DNA from: Candidatus Eiseniibacteriota bacterium
Lineage (GTDB): Bacteria > Eisenbacteria > RBG-16-71-46 > SZUA-252
NCBI GenBank assembly: GCA_016880395.1
Contig: JAEHDN010000029.1
Coordinates: 1 to 5,912, forward strand
DNA: 5,912 bases
Direction of reading: 5' to 3'
A program made the translations under genes and the position numbers. This document shows positions 1 through 5,810 of this stretch, in pieces (within the stretch, counting starts at the first letter, position 1; each line of letters begins with the position of its first letter). A model generated the notes under the pieces. The model saw only the letters and a list, made by a program, of their open reading frames with translations. It was not told the origin of the DNA and did not search any database.

Positions 1-772
1 GCCCGACGAAGCCGGAGAGCGTGAGCTTGCCATCGTGCGCGACGCCGCGCGCGCCGACCGGCACGAGGCATCCGCCGCCCAGGCAGGAGAGGAACGAGCG
101 CTCGGCCGTGCCCTCGGCCTCCGCCATCGCATCGTGGATGGAGCGGAGGGCGGCCCAGGTCTCGGTGTCGTCGGCGCGGATCTGGATGCCCACGATTCCC
201 TGGCCGGGGGCGGGGAGCATGATCGCTTCGTCGATGGTCTCGGTGATCTCCGCCGCCATCTGGAGGCGAAGAAGACCGGCCGCGGCGATCACGATCGCGT
301 CGACCTTCCCCTCGCGCACGCGCGCGATCCGCGTGGGCACGTTCCCGCGCAGGTCCTCGACCACGAGGTCCGGACGTCGCGCCAGGAGCTGGGAGCGGCG
401 GCGGAGCGAGGACGTGCCCACGAGCGCGCCCTGAGGCAGCGCATCGAGGTGCATTCCGTCCCGCGCCACGAGCGCGTCCCGCGGGTCCTCGCGCGGGAGG
501 AGCGCGCCAATCATGAGCCCGGGGATCTCCTCGGTCGGGAGGTCCTTCAGAGAGTGCACGGCGAGATCGATCCGGCGGTCGAGGAGCGCGATCTCGATCT
601 CCTTCGTGAAAAGCCCCTTGCCGCCGATGCGGCGAAGCGAGGCGAGCGGGTTCCGATCGCCCGCCGTCTCGATGATGGTCAGCGAGCTCTCGGCCTCTCC
701 TCCGGGGAGGATCTGCCGCACGTGCCCGCTCTGCGCGAGCGCGAGCGCGCTACCGCGCGTCCCGATCCGCAC
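1..772 (-). CDS. hemC: Hydroxymethylbilane synthase (porphobilinogen deaminase), 3' end beyond the window
   Basis: Joins four porphobilinogen units into hydroxymethylbilane in the cytosol, the step after HemB in haem/tetrapyrrole synthesis. The 257 codons visible from GTG 772 start VRIGTRGSALALAQ, the classic HemC N-terminus. The catalytic aspartate lies in AVHSLKDLP (Asp77, equivalent to Asp84 of E. coli). GTSSLRRRSQ and LRGNVPTR supply the substrate-binding arginines, and PAPGQG follows. LGGGCLVPVG contains Cys235, the anchor for the dipyrromethane cofactor (E. coli Cys242). About 50-60 C-terminal residues are missing because the gene leaves the left edge after LSGFVG. The GTG start is chosen because GAGGAGGA lies 8 nt upstream and the family motif begins at once. 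It overlaps the end of hemA by 23 bp in another frame, so the two are probably coupled. Identity is very secure. Confidence 0.97.
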   Translation of the reverse strand, partial: MRIGTRGSALALAQSGHVRQILPGGEAESSLTIIETAGDRNPLASLRRIGGKGLFTKEIEIALLDRRIDLAVHSLKDLPTEEIPGLMIGALLPREDPRDALVARDGMHLDALPQGALVGTSSLRRRSQLLARRPDLVVEDLRGNVPTRIARVREGKVDAIVIAAAGLLRLQMAAEITETIDEAIMLPAPGQGIVGIQIRADDTETWAALRSIHDAMAEAEGTAERSFLSCLGGGCLVPVGARGVAHDGKLTLSGFVG

Positions 773-2078
773 CCGGTCCCTCCTCCTCGATACCGAACAG
801 GTCGCGCACCGCGTCGATCCGGGCGATTCCATCCCCCTCGCCGTCGGTGCGGGTGAGCCGGGTGGTGGGGCGATGAAGGAGCTTCTGCACGATGCCGTGC
901 ACCAGCGCCTCGAGCGCCGCGTGGTCTTCCGGGCGGAACCGTCCACGGTGGCGATCCAGCTCCTCGCGCGCGATCCTGTCGAAGTGGCTCCGGAACGCCG
1001 TGACCGTCGGCTTCACGGCGAGCGACCGGTGCCAGCGGAGGAAGCGGGCCATCTCGCTCTCGATGATCGACTCGACCTTGGGAATCTCCGCGCGGCGCTG
1101 GGCGAGGCTCTGCGCCACGAGGCCGCCGAGCGCGTCGAGGTCGTGCACGAACACGTTCTGGAGGCGCGCCACCTGCGGGTCGATGTCCCGCGGCACGGCG
1201 AGATCGAGGAAGAGGAGCGGGCGGTTCTTCCGGATCTTCATCGCGTTCCGCACCATGGGCTCGACCACCACCGGCTCCGTGGACGAGGTCGCGCTCACGA
1301 CGATGTCCGCGCCGGGAAGGGCCACGGGGATCGCCTCGAGCGAGATCACCCTCGCCTTCATGGAGGAGCCCAGCTTCTCGGCGCGCTCACGGCTCCGGTT
1401 CGCGATCATGAACTGGCCGACGCCGGCCTCCATGAAGTGGCAGGCCGCGAGTCCGGCCATCTCTCCCGCGCCGATCAGGAGCACCTGCTTGTCCGCGAGG
1501 GAGCCGAGCACCTTGCCGGCGAGATTCACGGCGGCATACGCGCTCGAGACAGGACCCCGGCCGATGCCGGTCTCGGTGCGGGCGCGCTTGGCGCAGCGCA
1601 GAGCCGCGTCGAGGAGCCGTTCGATCACGGGCCCGGATCCGCCGAGCTTCGCGGCGAGGGAGAGCGAATCCTTCACCTGGCCCGTGATCTGGGGCTCGCC
1701 CAGCACCTGCGAGTCGAGCCCGCAGGCGACGCGGAAGAGGTGGCGGATCGATTCGGGCTCGCGGTACGTGTAGAGGTAGCTCTTCCCGGTCCCGGTCAGG
1801 TCAAAGCCCTTGATCTCGTGGAGGAGCGCGGCCACGAATGCGGGCGGGTTCGGCAGCTCCACGCCGCGCGCGTAGACCTCGGTGCGGTTGCAGGTCGAGA
1901 TGACGAGCGCCTCGCTCGCCCCCGCCCGCTCGCGCAGCGCGCGGATCGCGCGTCCCACTTCCTCGTCGGAGAGGACGACCGCGTCCCGCACCTCGATGGG
2001 CGAGGTCTCGTGGTTGAGTCCCACGCAGAAGAAGCCCAGCTCGGGCGCCATGACCTCGGCCGCGGCGCTCATCGCCAC
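750..2078 (-). CDS. hemA: Glutamyl-tRNA reductase
   Basis: NADPH-dependent reduction of glutamyl-tRNA(Glu) to glutamate-1-semialdehyde, the first committed step of the C5 haem pathway. The 442 residues are near the usual family length. Visible landmarks: GLNHETSPIEVRD at 20-32; the catalytic cysteine in STCNRTEVY (Cys63, equivalent to E. coli Cys50); LDSQVLGEPQITGQVK at 121-136; the NADPH Rossmann loop LIGAGEMAG at 201-209; LDLAVPRDIDP at 291-301; and a C-terminal helical dimerisation region ending in LLHRPTTRL (400-408). GTG 2078 has GAGGT 10 nt upstream. ATG 2072 (M3) sits in an ATGA overlap with the stop of the upstream gene and is an equally plausible start; conserved sequence begins only near residue 14, so homology does not choose. 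It is the middle gene of the membrane protein-hemA-hemC operon. GluTR is commonly feedback-regulated by haem, but nothing here shows how. Confidence 0.97.
   Translation of the reverse strand: MAMSAAAEVMAPELGFFCVGLNHETSPIEVRDAVVLSDEEVGRAIRALRERAGASEALVISTCNRTEVYARGVELPNPPAFVAALLHEIKGFDLTGTGKSYLYTYREPESIRHLFRVACGLDSQVLGEPQITGQVKDSLSLAAKLGGSGPVIERLLDAALRCAKRARTETGIGRGPVSSAYAAVNLAGKVLGSLADKQVLLIGAGEMAGLAACHFMEAGVGQFMIANRSRERAEKLGSSMKARVISLEAIPVALPGADIVVSATSSTEPVVVEPMVRNAMKIRKNRPLLFLDLAVPRDIDPQVARLQNVFVHDLDALGGLVAQSLAQRRAEIPKVESIIESEMARFLRWHRSLAVKPTVTAFRSHFDRIAREELDRHRGRFRPEDHAALEALVHGIVQKLLHRPTTRLTRTDGEGDGIARIDAVRDLFGIEEEGPGADRDAR
781..788 (-). promoter_or_regulatory. Shine-Dalgarno of hemC, inside the hemA coding region
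   Basis: GAGGAGGA on the minus strand, 8 nt before the GTG start at 772. It is embedded in the hemA codons for the C-terminal glutamate run (EEE). It is the strongest ribosome-binding site in the window and it decides the hemC start. It suggests that hemC, despite overlapping hemA by 23 bp, is initiated independently as well as by coupling. Confidence 0.75.
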
Positions 2079-2890
2079 GTGTGGAACGACCTCACGAAGA
2101 GATCCGTCACCACCCGAGAGAGGAGGAGCGTCGTGAACCCGGCCAGCGAGGCGTAGACCGCGCGCGGTCCGCGCCAGCCGAGCCGATGGTATGCGAGCAC
2201 CGCAAAGCCCAGCAGGAGCCAGGCGCCGATCGTGAGCCAGGTCTTCGGGTCTTTCGTCAGCGCGACGTGCGCGAGTCGGGCCCAGCCGATCCCCATGAGT
2301 ATGGCGAGCCCGAGGAGAACGAGGCCGGCCGACGCCGCGCTCACGTTCATGCGCCCGAGCGTCTCGAGCGGGGGCATGCGGCGGAAGAAGAACGAGAGGC
2401 GGTTCGCCTTGATCTCCCGGTAGAGGAGCAGGAAGAGGATCCCGTAGATCGCCGAGACGAAGAAGGCGCCATAGCCGAGCACGGCCGTCATGGTGTGCAG
2501 CTCGAACCAGAACGGGAAGAGCGGCGGCTGCTCGACCGGGACCGTGCTGCCGTAGGCCGAGGAGATCACCTGCATCAGGAAAACGAGCGGGAGCACGAAG
2601 ATGCCGGTCGTCCGGATGCCCTGGCGGAATTCCAGGTAGATGTAGACGGCGGCGAGCGACAGGGCCGTCGCCGAAAGGAAGTCATAGGCGGAGGCGAGCG
2701 GCAGGTGCCCTTCGGTCACTCCGCGGGCGGAGAGGTAGAGCACGTGGAGCAGGACGGCGACCCGGAGGGCCACCGGGCCCCAGCGGCCTCCCGACGAGGC
2801 CTCGTCCGCATAGGCGCGACCGTACGCCGCCACGCTCAGGGCGTAGAGCACGGGCAACGTTGTGGTCAATAGCGGAATCAGGGGTTGCAT
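2069..2890 (-). CDS. CcsA/HemX-family cytochrome c assembly-type membrane protein
   Basis: A 273-residue integral membrane protein with about eight hydrophobic helices (roughly 5-24, 37-55, 66-86, 94-112, 131-157, 183-205, 217-235, 245-264). The order of landmarks matches the cytochrome c assembly (CcsA/CcmC/HemX) family: HVLYLSARG at 49-57, ELHTMTAVLGYGAFF at 130-144, GWARLAHVALTKDPKTW at 202-218, GWRGPRAVYASLAGF at 238-252, and a terminal FHTW (His270). Candidate haem-ligand histidines are 49, 132 and 270. The tryptophan-rich WWD signature of true CcsA haem exporters is degenerate: only DPKTW remains. Together with its place directly before hemA, this favours a HemX-like role; B. subtilis HemX, in the hemAXCDBL operon, lowers GluTR level. 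ATG 2890 is preferred over an upstream in-frame start at 2941 because the hydrophobic N-terminus begins there and GAGGAGG lies 13 nt upstream. Family is secure; exact role is open. Confidence 0.85.
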   Translation of the reverse strand: MQPLIPLLTTTLPVLYALSVAAYGRAYADEASSGGRWGPVALRVAVLLHVLYLSARGVTEGHLPLASAYDFLSATALSLAAVYIYLEFRQGIRTTGIFVLPLVFLMQVISSAYGSTVPVEQPPLFPFWFELHTMTAVLGYGAFFVSAIYGILFLLLYREIKANRLSFFFRRMPPLETLGRMNVSAASAGLVLLGLAILMGIGWARLAHVALTKDPKTWLTIGAWLLLGFAVLAYHRLGWRGPRAVYASLAGFTTLLLSRVVTDLFVRSFHTWR

Positions 2891-2922
2891 GATGTGGGTC
2901 CGGCCTCCTCGACCGGGATTTG

Positions 2923-2951
2923 ATTCTCCCGCTAACCGCACGATTTTTCAA
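2923..2951 (-). promoter_or_regulatory. Candidate sigma70-type promoter of the haem operon
   Basis: On the minus strand, TTGAAA (2946-2951) and GAGAAT (2923-2928) are separated by exactly 17 bp, matching the -35 and -10 consensus at 5/6 and 4/6 positions. Transcription would start near 2916, giving a leader of about 26 nt that contains the GAGGAGG ribosome-binding site. No other hexamer pair in the 170-bp gap is as good. The -10 lies inside a small dyad (CGGGA, 8-nt loop, TCCCG at 2914-2931). Confidence 0.45.
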
Positions 2952-2970
2952 GGACCTGGAGCGTAGCCGG

Positions 2971-3001
2971 TCGGGTCCCGAAGGCTGCTACGATAGTCGT
3001 A
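2971..3001. promoter_or_regulatory. Two short dyads upstream of the haem operon promoter, possible operator
   Basis: TCGGG-T-CCCGA at 2971-2981 and TACGA-TAG-TCGTA at 2989-3001 are perfect inverted repeats of 5+5 bp. They lie about 20 and 38 bp upstream of the predicted -35. They sit between the dinB-like terminator and the haem promoter, where a dimeric regulator could bind. I cannot match them to a known operator. Repeats this short are common by chance, so the regulatory reading is tentative. Confidence 0.25.
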
Positions 3002-3008
3002 CCCAAAA

Positions 3009-3040
3009 GCGGGCCCTGGGTGCCCGCAACACCCGGGCCC
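3009..3040 (-). terminator. Intrinsic terminator of the DinB-like gene, with two alternative stems
   Basis: It begins about 20 nt after the stop codon at 3061. Read on the minus strand, one stem is GCGGGC, a 7-nt loop, GCCCGC, followed at once by TTTT (3005-3008). A longer alternative pairs GGGCCC-GGGTG with CACCC-A-GGGCCC (3011-3040, one bulged base) and ends two bases before the same T-run. The two share bases and exclude each other. The T-run is short but the stems are very GC-rich. The terminator isolates the DinB-like gene from the haem operon downstream. Confidence 0.6.
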
Positions 3041-3060
3041 CGGCGCCACGGGTCAGGGGA

Positions 3061-3537
3061 TCAAATCCAATCGACGTTCGGGGCAGGCTTTCCGAGGAGC
3101 CGGAGCATGGCCTGGAGCTGTCCCTGGTGCCGCAGCTCGTGTGTGAACACGTGGGTGAGGATCTGCTCGACCGTGAACTGGGTCGGCTTTCCCTCGAGAT
3201 CGTCGCAGGTCCGAGTCTCCCCGAGCCGCGCCGGCACGTAGGCGTCGAGGACCCGGCGGGAGATGCTTTCCACCTCGCGTCCGGTCGCCCTCGCCAGGCG
3301 GACGGTCCCGTAGAGCCGATCCCGGGCCTCGATGCCCGGCGCCTCGAAGCGGACCCGCTCGATGTCCCCCAGGATCCAGCCGCGCTCGACCTCGATGATG
3401 TGCCCCACGAGGCGCTGGATCGACCGGAACGAGAAGTCGAATTCCCGCCTCCACTCCTCGGGGGTGAGGGGCTCGAACGCGTCCAGGAGGCGGCCCCGGG
3501 CCCGCCAGGTGTATTCGAAGTAATCCTTCAGGTCCAT
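3061..3537 (-). CDS. DinB-family four-helix metal-binding protein
   Basis: A cytosolic protein of 158 residues, the usual size for the DinB/YfiT superfamily. These are four-helix bundles that bind a divalent metal through three histidines. Here His46 (LVGHIIEVE, helix 2) plus His133 and His137 of the HxxxH in THELRHQGQL give the triad; His129 lies nearby. The N-terminal helix (YFEYTWRARGRLLDAF) and SFRSIQRLVGHI are also typical. Characterised relatives are thiol S-transferases using bacillithiol or mycothiol, or metal-dependent hydrolases; many are DNA-damage or stress induced. The substrate here cannot be told from sequence. ATG 3537 has GGAGG 4 nt upstream. It is divergently transcribed from the uracil-DNA glycosylase across 38 bp and has its own terminator, so it is probably monocistronic. 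Confidence 0.85.
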   Translation of the reverse strand: MDLKDYFEYTWRARGRLLDAFEPLTPEEWRREFDFSFRSIQRLVGHIIEVERGWILGDIERVRFEAPGIEARDRLYGTVRLARATGREVESISRRVLDAYVPARLGETRTCDDLEGKPTQFTVEQILTHVFTHELRHQGQLQAMLRLLGKPAPNVDWI

Positions 3538-3561
3538 TGATCCTCCGGTTGGGTGGGACGA

Positions 3562-3568
3562 TATAGTA
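3562..3568. promoter_or_regulatory. Back-to-back -10 elements of the divergent dinB-like/udg promoter
   Basis: On the plus strand TATAGT (3562-3567, 5/6 to the -10 consensus) ends 8 bp before the udg ATG. Transcription would begin within two or three bases of that codon, giving a leaderless mRNA. No Shine-Dalgarno precedes udg, which agrees. On the minus strand the overlapping TACTAT (3563-3568) is a possible -10 for the DinB-like gene, whose leader then keeps its GGAGG. No good -35 is seen for either; TTGATC at 3537-3542 would need a 19-bp spacer. Confidence 0.45.
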
Positions 3569-3575
3569 GTCAGAG

Positions 3576-4280
3576 ATGAGCACGACCCGCCACGCTCTCA
3601 CGCTGGAGCAGATCGCGGACGAGATCGTCCGCTGCGACCGCTGCCCGCGCCTCGTGGAGCACTGCCGCGAGATCGCCCGGATCCGCCGGGCCGCCTACCG
3701 CGGCGAGGCCTACTGGGGCAAGCCGGTTCCCGGGTTCGGCGACCCGGGGGCCTGGCTCCTCATCGTGGGTCTCGCCCCCGGCGCGCACGGCGCGAACCGC
3801 ACGGGCCGGATGTTCACGGGCGACAAGTCGGGCGAATGGCTCTACGGGGAGCTCCACAGCCAGGGTCTCGCGAGCCGGCCCGATTCGCTGCGCGCGAACG
3901 ACGGCCTCACGCTGAACGGCGTCTACATCACGGCGGCCGCGCGCTGCGCGCCCCCGGACAACAAGCCCCATCCCGACGAGCTGGAGCGCTGCCGCGGGTT
4001 CCTCGCCCAGGAGATGGAGTCGCTCGACCGGGTGAAGGTGGTGCTCGCGCTCGGCAAGATCGGGTTCGAGGCCGTGCTCCGGGCGCGGCGCGATCTCGGG
4101 CGCCCCGCGATCGAGCCGAAGGCCGAGTTCTGGCACGGCTCCGTGAGGCTCATGCCCGAGGGGGTCTTCCTCGTCTCCTCCTACCATCCGAGCCAGCAGA
4201 ACACGAGCACGGGCAAGCTCACCCCCACGATGTGGAGCGCCACCTTCACGACCGCCCTGAAGCTCCGCAATCGGCTATAG
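3576..4280 (+). CDS. Family 5 uracil-DNA glycosylase (UDGb type)
   Basis: Excises uracil, and in studied UDGb enzymes other deaminated bases such as hypoxanthine, from DNA to start base-excision repair. The 234 residues carry the family 5 signatures: VGLAPGAHGANRTGRMFTGD at 64-83 and SYHPSQQNTSTGKLT at 202-216. Motif A has Ala-His-Gly where families 1 and 4 have a catalytic Asp/Glu-type residue, as expected for UDGb. Cys20 and Cys23 (CDRC), Cys124 (ARCAPP) and Cys139 (ERCRGF) are placed as the four ligands of the family's 4Fe-4S cluster. ATG 3576 follows no ribosome-binding site but has TATAGT 8 bp upstream, consistent with leaderless translation. First gene of a plus-strand run with arsC 10 bp downstream. 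Family 5 enzymes are commonest in thermophiles, actinobacteria and other high-GC bacteria. Confidence 0.95.
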   Translation: MSTTRHALTLEQIADEIVRCDRCPRLVEHCREIARIRRAAYRGEAYWGKPVPGFGDPGAWLLIVGLAPGAHGANRTGRMFTGDKSGEWLYGELHSQGLASRPDSLRANDGLTLNGVYITAAARCAPPDNKPHPDELERCRGFLAQEMESLDRVKVVLALGKIGFEAVLRARRDLGRPAIEPKAEFWHGSVRLMPEGVFLVSSYHPSQQNTSTGKLTPTMWSATFTTALKLRNRL

Positions 4281-4281
4281 T
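4276..4281 (+). promoter_or_regulatory. TATAGT -10 element before arsC, overlapping the udg stop codon
   Basis: The same hexamer as before udg, ending 9 bp upstream of ATG 4291, so transcription would start about two or three bases before the start codon. It includes the udg stop TAG (4278-4280). No -35 is visible and no purine-rich ribosome-binding site lies at the usual distance other than a GGGG run only 2-5 bases from the ATG. This may be an internal leaderless promoter within an otherwise continuous gene run. Confidence 0.35.
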
Positions 4282-4290
4282 CGCGGGGCG

Positions 4291-4698
4291 ATGACCGTCC
4301 TCTTCCTCTGCCGCCAGAATGCGGGCCGGAGCCAGATGGCTCAGGCCTTCTTCGAGCGCGCGGCCCCGCCCGGCCACATCGGCGTGTCCGGCGGATCCAG
4401 CCCCGCGCCGGCGATCCATCCCGTCGTCGTGGAAGCGATGCGCGAGGTGGGGATCGATCTCTCCGGCCGCGTGCCGCGGAAGGTGGACGCCGAGCTCCTC
4501 GCCCGTGCCGATCGCGTGATCTCGATGGGCTGCGACGATCCGGCCGTCTGCGACTACCCGGGACGCAAGGTGGAGGACTGGTCGGTCGAGGACCCTTCGG
4601 GAAAATCCCTGGCCGACGTGCGCCGGATACGCGACGAGCTGCGCGCCCGCGTGGAAGCGCTCGTGGCGAGCCTGGCGCCGCCGGGGGTGGCGCGGTGA
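4291..4698 (+). CDS. arsC: Arsenate reductase ArsC-like, low-molecular-weight phosphatase fold
   Basis: Likely cytosolic reduction of arsenate to arsenite, by the thiol-relay mechanism of the LMW-PTPase-fold ArsC enzymes. Its 135 residues are normal for the family. The P-loop is C7-RQNAGR-S14, with Cys7 as nucleophile. Cys81 (MGCDD) and Cys87 (AVCDYPGRK) are the candidate relay cysteines. The conserved WSVEDPSGKS (97-106) supplies the catalytic Asp101-Pro102, and the C-terminal helix VRRIRDELRARVEAL is typical. Spacing of the second and third cysteines is 6 residues, against 7 in S. aureus ArsC (Cys82, Cys89). It is therefore uncertain whether thioredoxin or a small thiol such as mycothiol reduces it. 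No arsR, acr3 or arsB is present, so a general phosphatase or housekeeping role remains possible. It lies 10 bp after udg and 25 bp before the oxidoreductase. Confidence 0.85.
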   Translation: MTVLFLCRQNAGRSQMAQAFFERAAPPGHIGVSGGSSPAPAIHPVVVEAMREVGIDLSGRVPRKVDAELLARADRVISMGCDDPAVCDYPGRKVEDWSVEDPSGKSLADVRRIRDELRARVEALVASLAPPGVAR

Positions 4699-4727
4699 GT
4701 GCGGCGGCGGTCGGAGCCGCTCGGTGA
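4695..4727 (+). other. Possible 10-codon coupling ORF between arsC and the oxidoreductase
   Basis: A GTG at 4695 overlaps the arsC stop as GTGA and opens a 10-codon frame (VSAAAVGAAR). Its TGA (4725-4727) overlaps the GTG start of the next gene, again as GTGA. Ribosomes finishing arsC could be handed on across the gap. There is no independent evidence that it is translated; the chance of such an arrangement in GC-rich DNA is not negligible. Confidence 0.2.
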
Positions 4728-5746
4728 GCGCGACGATGCGCGCGGTCACGCTCGTCAAGCACGGCTCCCCGAACGCGCTCCGGGTGGTCGAGTGCGCGGA
4801 GCCGGGGCTCCTCCCGAACGAGGTCCTGATCGAGGTCCGCGCGGCCGGCGTCAACTTCACCGACGTTCTGTCGCGCCAGGGGCTCAATCCCGAGGCGCCG
4901 CAACCTCCCTGCATCCTCGGGCACGAGACAGCGGGGGAGATCGCCGCGGTCGGAGACGAGGTGACCGGGCTGCGCCAGGGGCAGCGCGTCCTGGCCTATC
5001 ACCTGGGCGGCGGCTATGCGGAGCGGATCGCCGTTCCGGCTTCGCAGGTCTTTCCGCTTCCCGACTCGATTCCGTATCAGTCGGCCGTGCTCCTCCCGCT
5101 CAACTACGGCACCGCGTTCGTCGCGCTCTACCGCACAGGTCCCGTCGAGCCTGGCATGCGCGTGTTCATCCACGCGGCGGCCGGCGGCGTCGGCATGGCC
5201 GCGGTGGATCTCGCGCGCCGCGCGGGGCTCGAGGTCGTTGCCGCGGCGAGCACGCACTTCAAGCGAGCCCGGCTCGTCGCGGAAGGTGTTCGCTTCGTCG
5301 TCCCCGCCAAGCGCATGCGCGTGCACAAGGTCTCGAAGCGGCTGTTCGGCGGTCCAGCCTTCGACATCGTGCTCGACTCGGTCGGCGGAAGGACCATCGG
5401 AGACGGTCTGCGCTCGTTGCGGCCCGGTGGGCGCGTGGTGAGCCTCGGCGTGGCGGACATCTCCCGTCGCGGCCTCCTCGGAGCGCTCGGGTTCCTGCTG
5501 GGCGCGCAGCGATTCACGTACCTGCACTTGCTGACCTCGAGCCGCGGGCTCTACGGCGTGAACCTGAGGCGGCTCATGGAGGACAGCGAGCTGGTGCGGG
5601 AGATCATCGAGACACTCGTCGGCTGGGCCGCCGCGGGAGAGATCCACCCCGCTCCCGGACGCGTGATGACTCTCGCCGAGGCCGCGGAGGCGCACCGCAT
5701 CCTCGAAGCGCGCGGCAACGTGGGGAAGATCGTTTTGAGGACGTAG
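4724..5746 (+). CDS. Zinc-independent NAD(P)H quinone oxidoreductase, VAT-1-like MDR protein
   Basis: A 340-residue medium-chain dehydrogenase/reductase predicted to reduce quinones or enones with NADPH in the cytosol. The N-terminal GroES-like domain has VRAAGVNFTDVLSRQGL (38-54), then ILGHETAGEIAAVGDEV (64-80) and AYHLGGGYAER (91-101). LLPLNYGTAFVAL (123-135) leads into the Rossmann domain with HAAAGGVGMAAVDLARRAG (150-168), the AxxGGVG nucleotide loop. VLDSVGG (216-222) and RPGGRVVSLG (233-242) follow. The stretch SRGLYGVNLRRLM (273-285) and the ending EARGNVGKIVL resemble VAT-1/QOR proteins. The structural-zinc cysteine cluster is absent and asparagine replaces the catalytic-zinc cysteine near residue 44. 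GTG 4724 has GGAG 7 nt upstream; ATG 4736 is an alternative only four codons later. Last gene of the plus-strand run. The true substrate is unknown. Confidence 0.9.
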   Translation: MSATMRAVTLVKHGSPNALRVVECAEPGLLPNEVLIEVRAAGVNFTDVLSRQGLNPEAPQPPCILGHETAGEIAAVGDEVTGLRQGQRVLAYHLGGGYAERIAVPASQVFPLPDSIPYQSAVLLPLNYGTAFVALYRTGPVEPGMRVFIHAAAGGVGMAAVDLARRAGLEVVAAASTHFKRARLVAEGVRFVVPAKRMRVHKVSKRLFGGPAFDIVLDSVGGRTIGDGLRSLRPGGRVVSLGVADISRRGLLGALGFLLGAQRFTYLHLLTSSRGLYGVNLRRLMEDSELVREIIETLVGWAAAGEIHPAPGRVMTLAEAAEAHRILEARGNVGKIVLRT

Positions 5747-5810
5747 GAGCGGGGAGCGGAGCGGTGGAGGCGGGGAGTGGAGGCGGCGGAGTGGCGGGGG
5801 CGGTGCGGAG
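5747..5810 (+). repeat. G-rich low-complexity tract after the oxidoreductase gene
   Basis: A stretch made almost only of G with scattered A, C and T, built from degenerate GGAG/GGCGG units. Two adjacent near-copies of TGGAGGCGGSGGAG (5765-5777 and 5778-5791, 13 and 14 bp) are followed by a weaker third. The many GG, GGGG and GGGGG runs could form two-layer G-quadruplexes in the mRNA 3' end. No reading frame here resembles a protein. Confidence 0.5.

Noticed and set aside
35..2156. Long plus-strand open frames opposite hemC and hemA (for example 35-856 and 513-2156)
   Set aside because: They mirror well-defined hemC and hemA codons in GC-rich DNA. Their translations are rich in Arg, His, Glu and Asp without any domain, as expected of antisense shadows.
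2911..2932. tRNA T-arm-like sequence (minus strand AATCAAATCCCG), possible tRNA gene or attachment-site remnant
   Set aside because: The loop is 8 instead of 7 bases and the TTC is missing. No acceptor, D or anticodon arm can be drawn around it, and no integrase is present.
4181..5695. A 504-codon minus-strand open frame
   Set aside because: It lies opposite udg, arsC and the oxidoreductase, each of which has clear family motifs. Its low-complexity Arg/Pro/Ala translation shows no domain.
4724..5746. Zinc-dependent alcohol dehydrogenase
   Set aside because: A GHE motif is present, but the catalytic-zinc cysteine is replaced in GVNFTDV and the structural-zinc cysteine cluster is missing. QOR/VAT-1-type features fit better.
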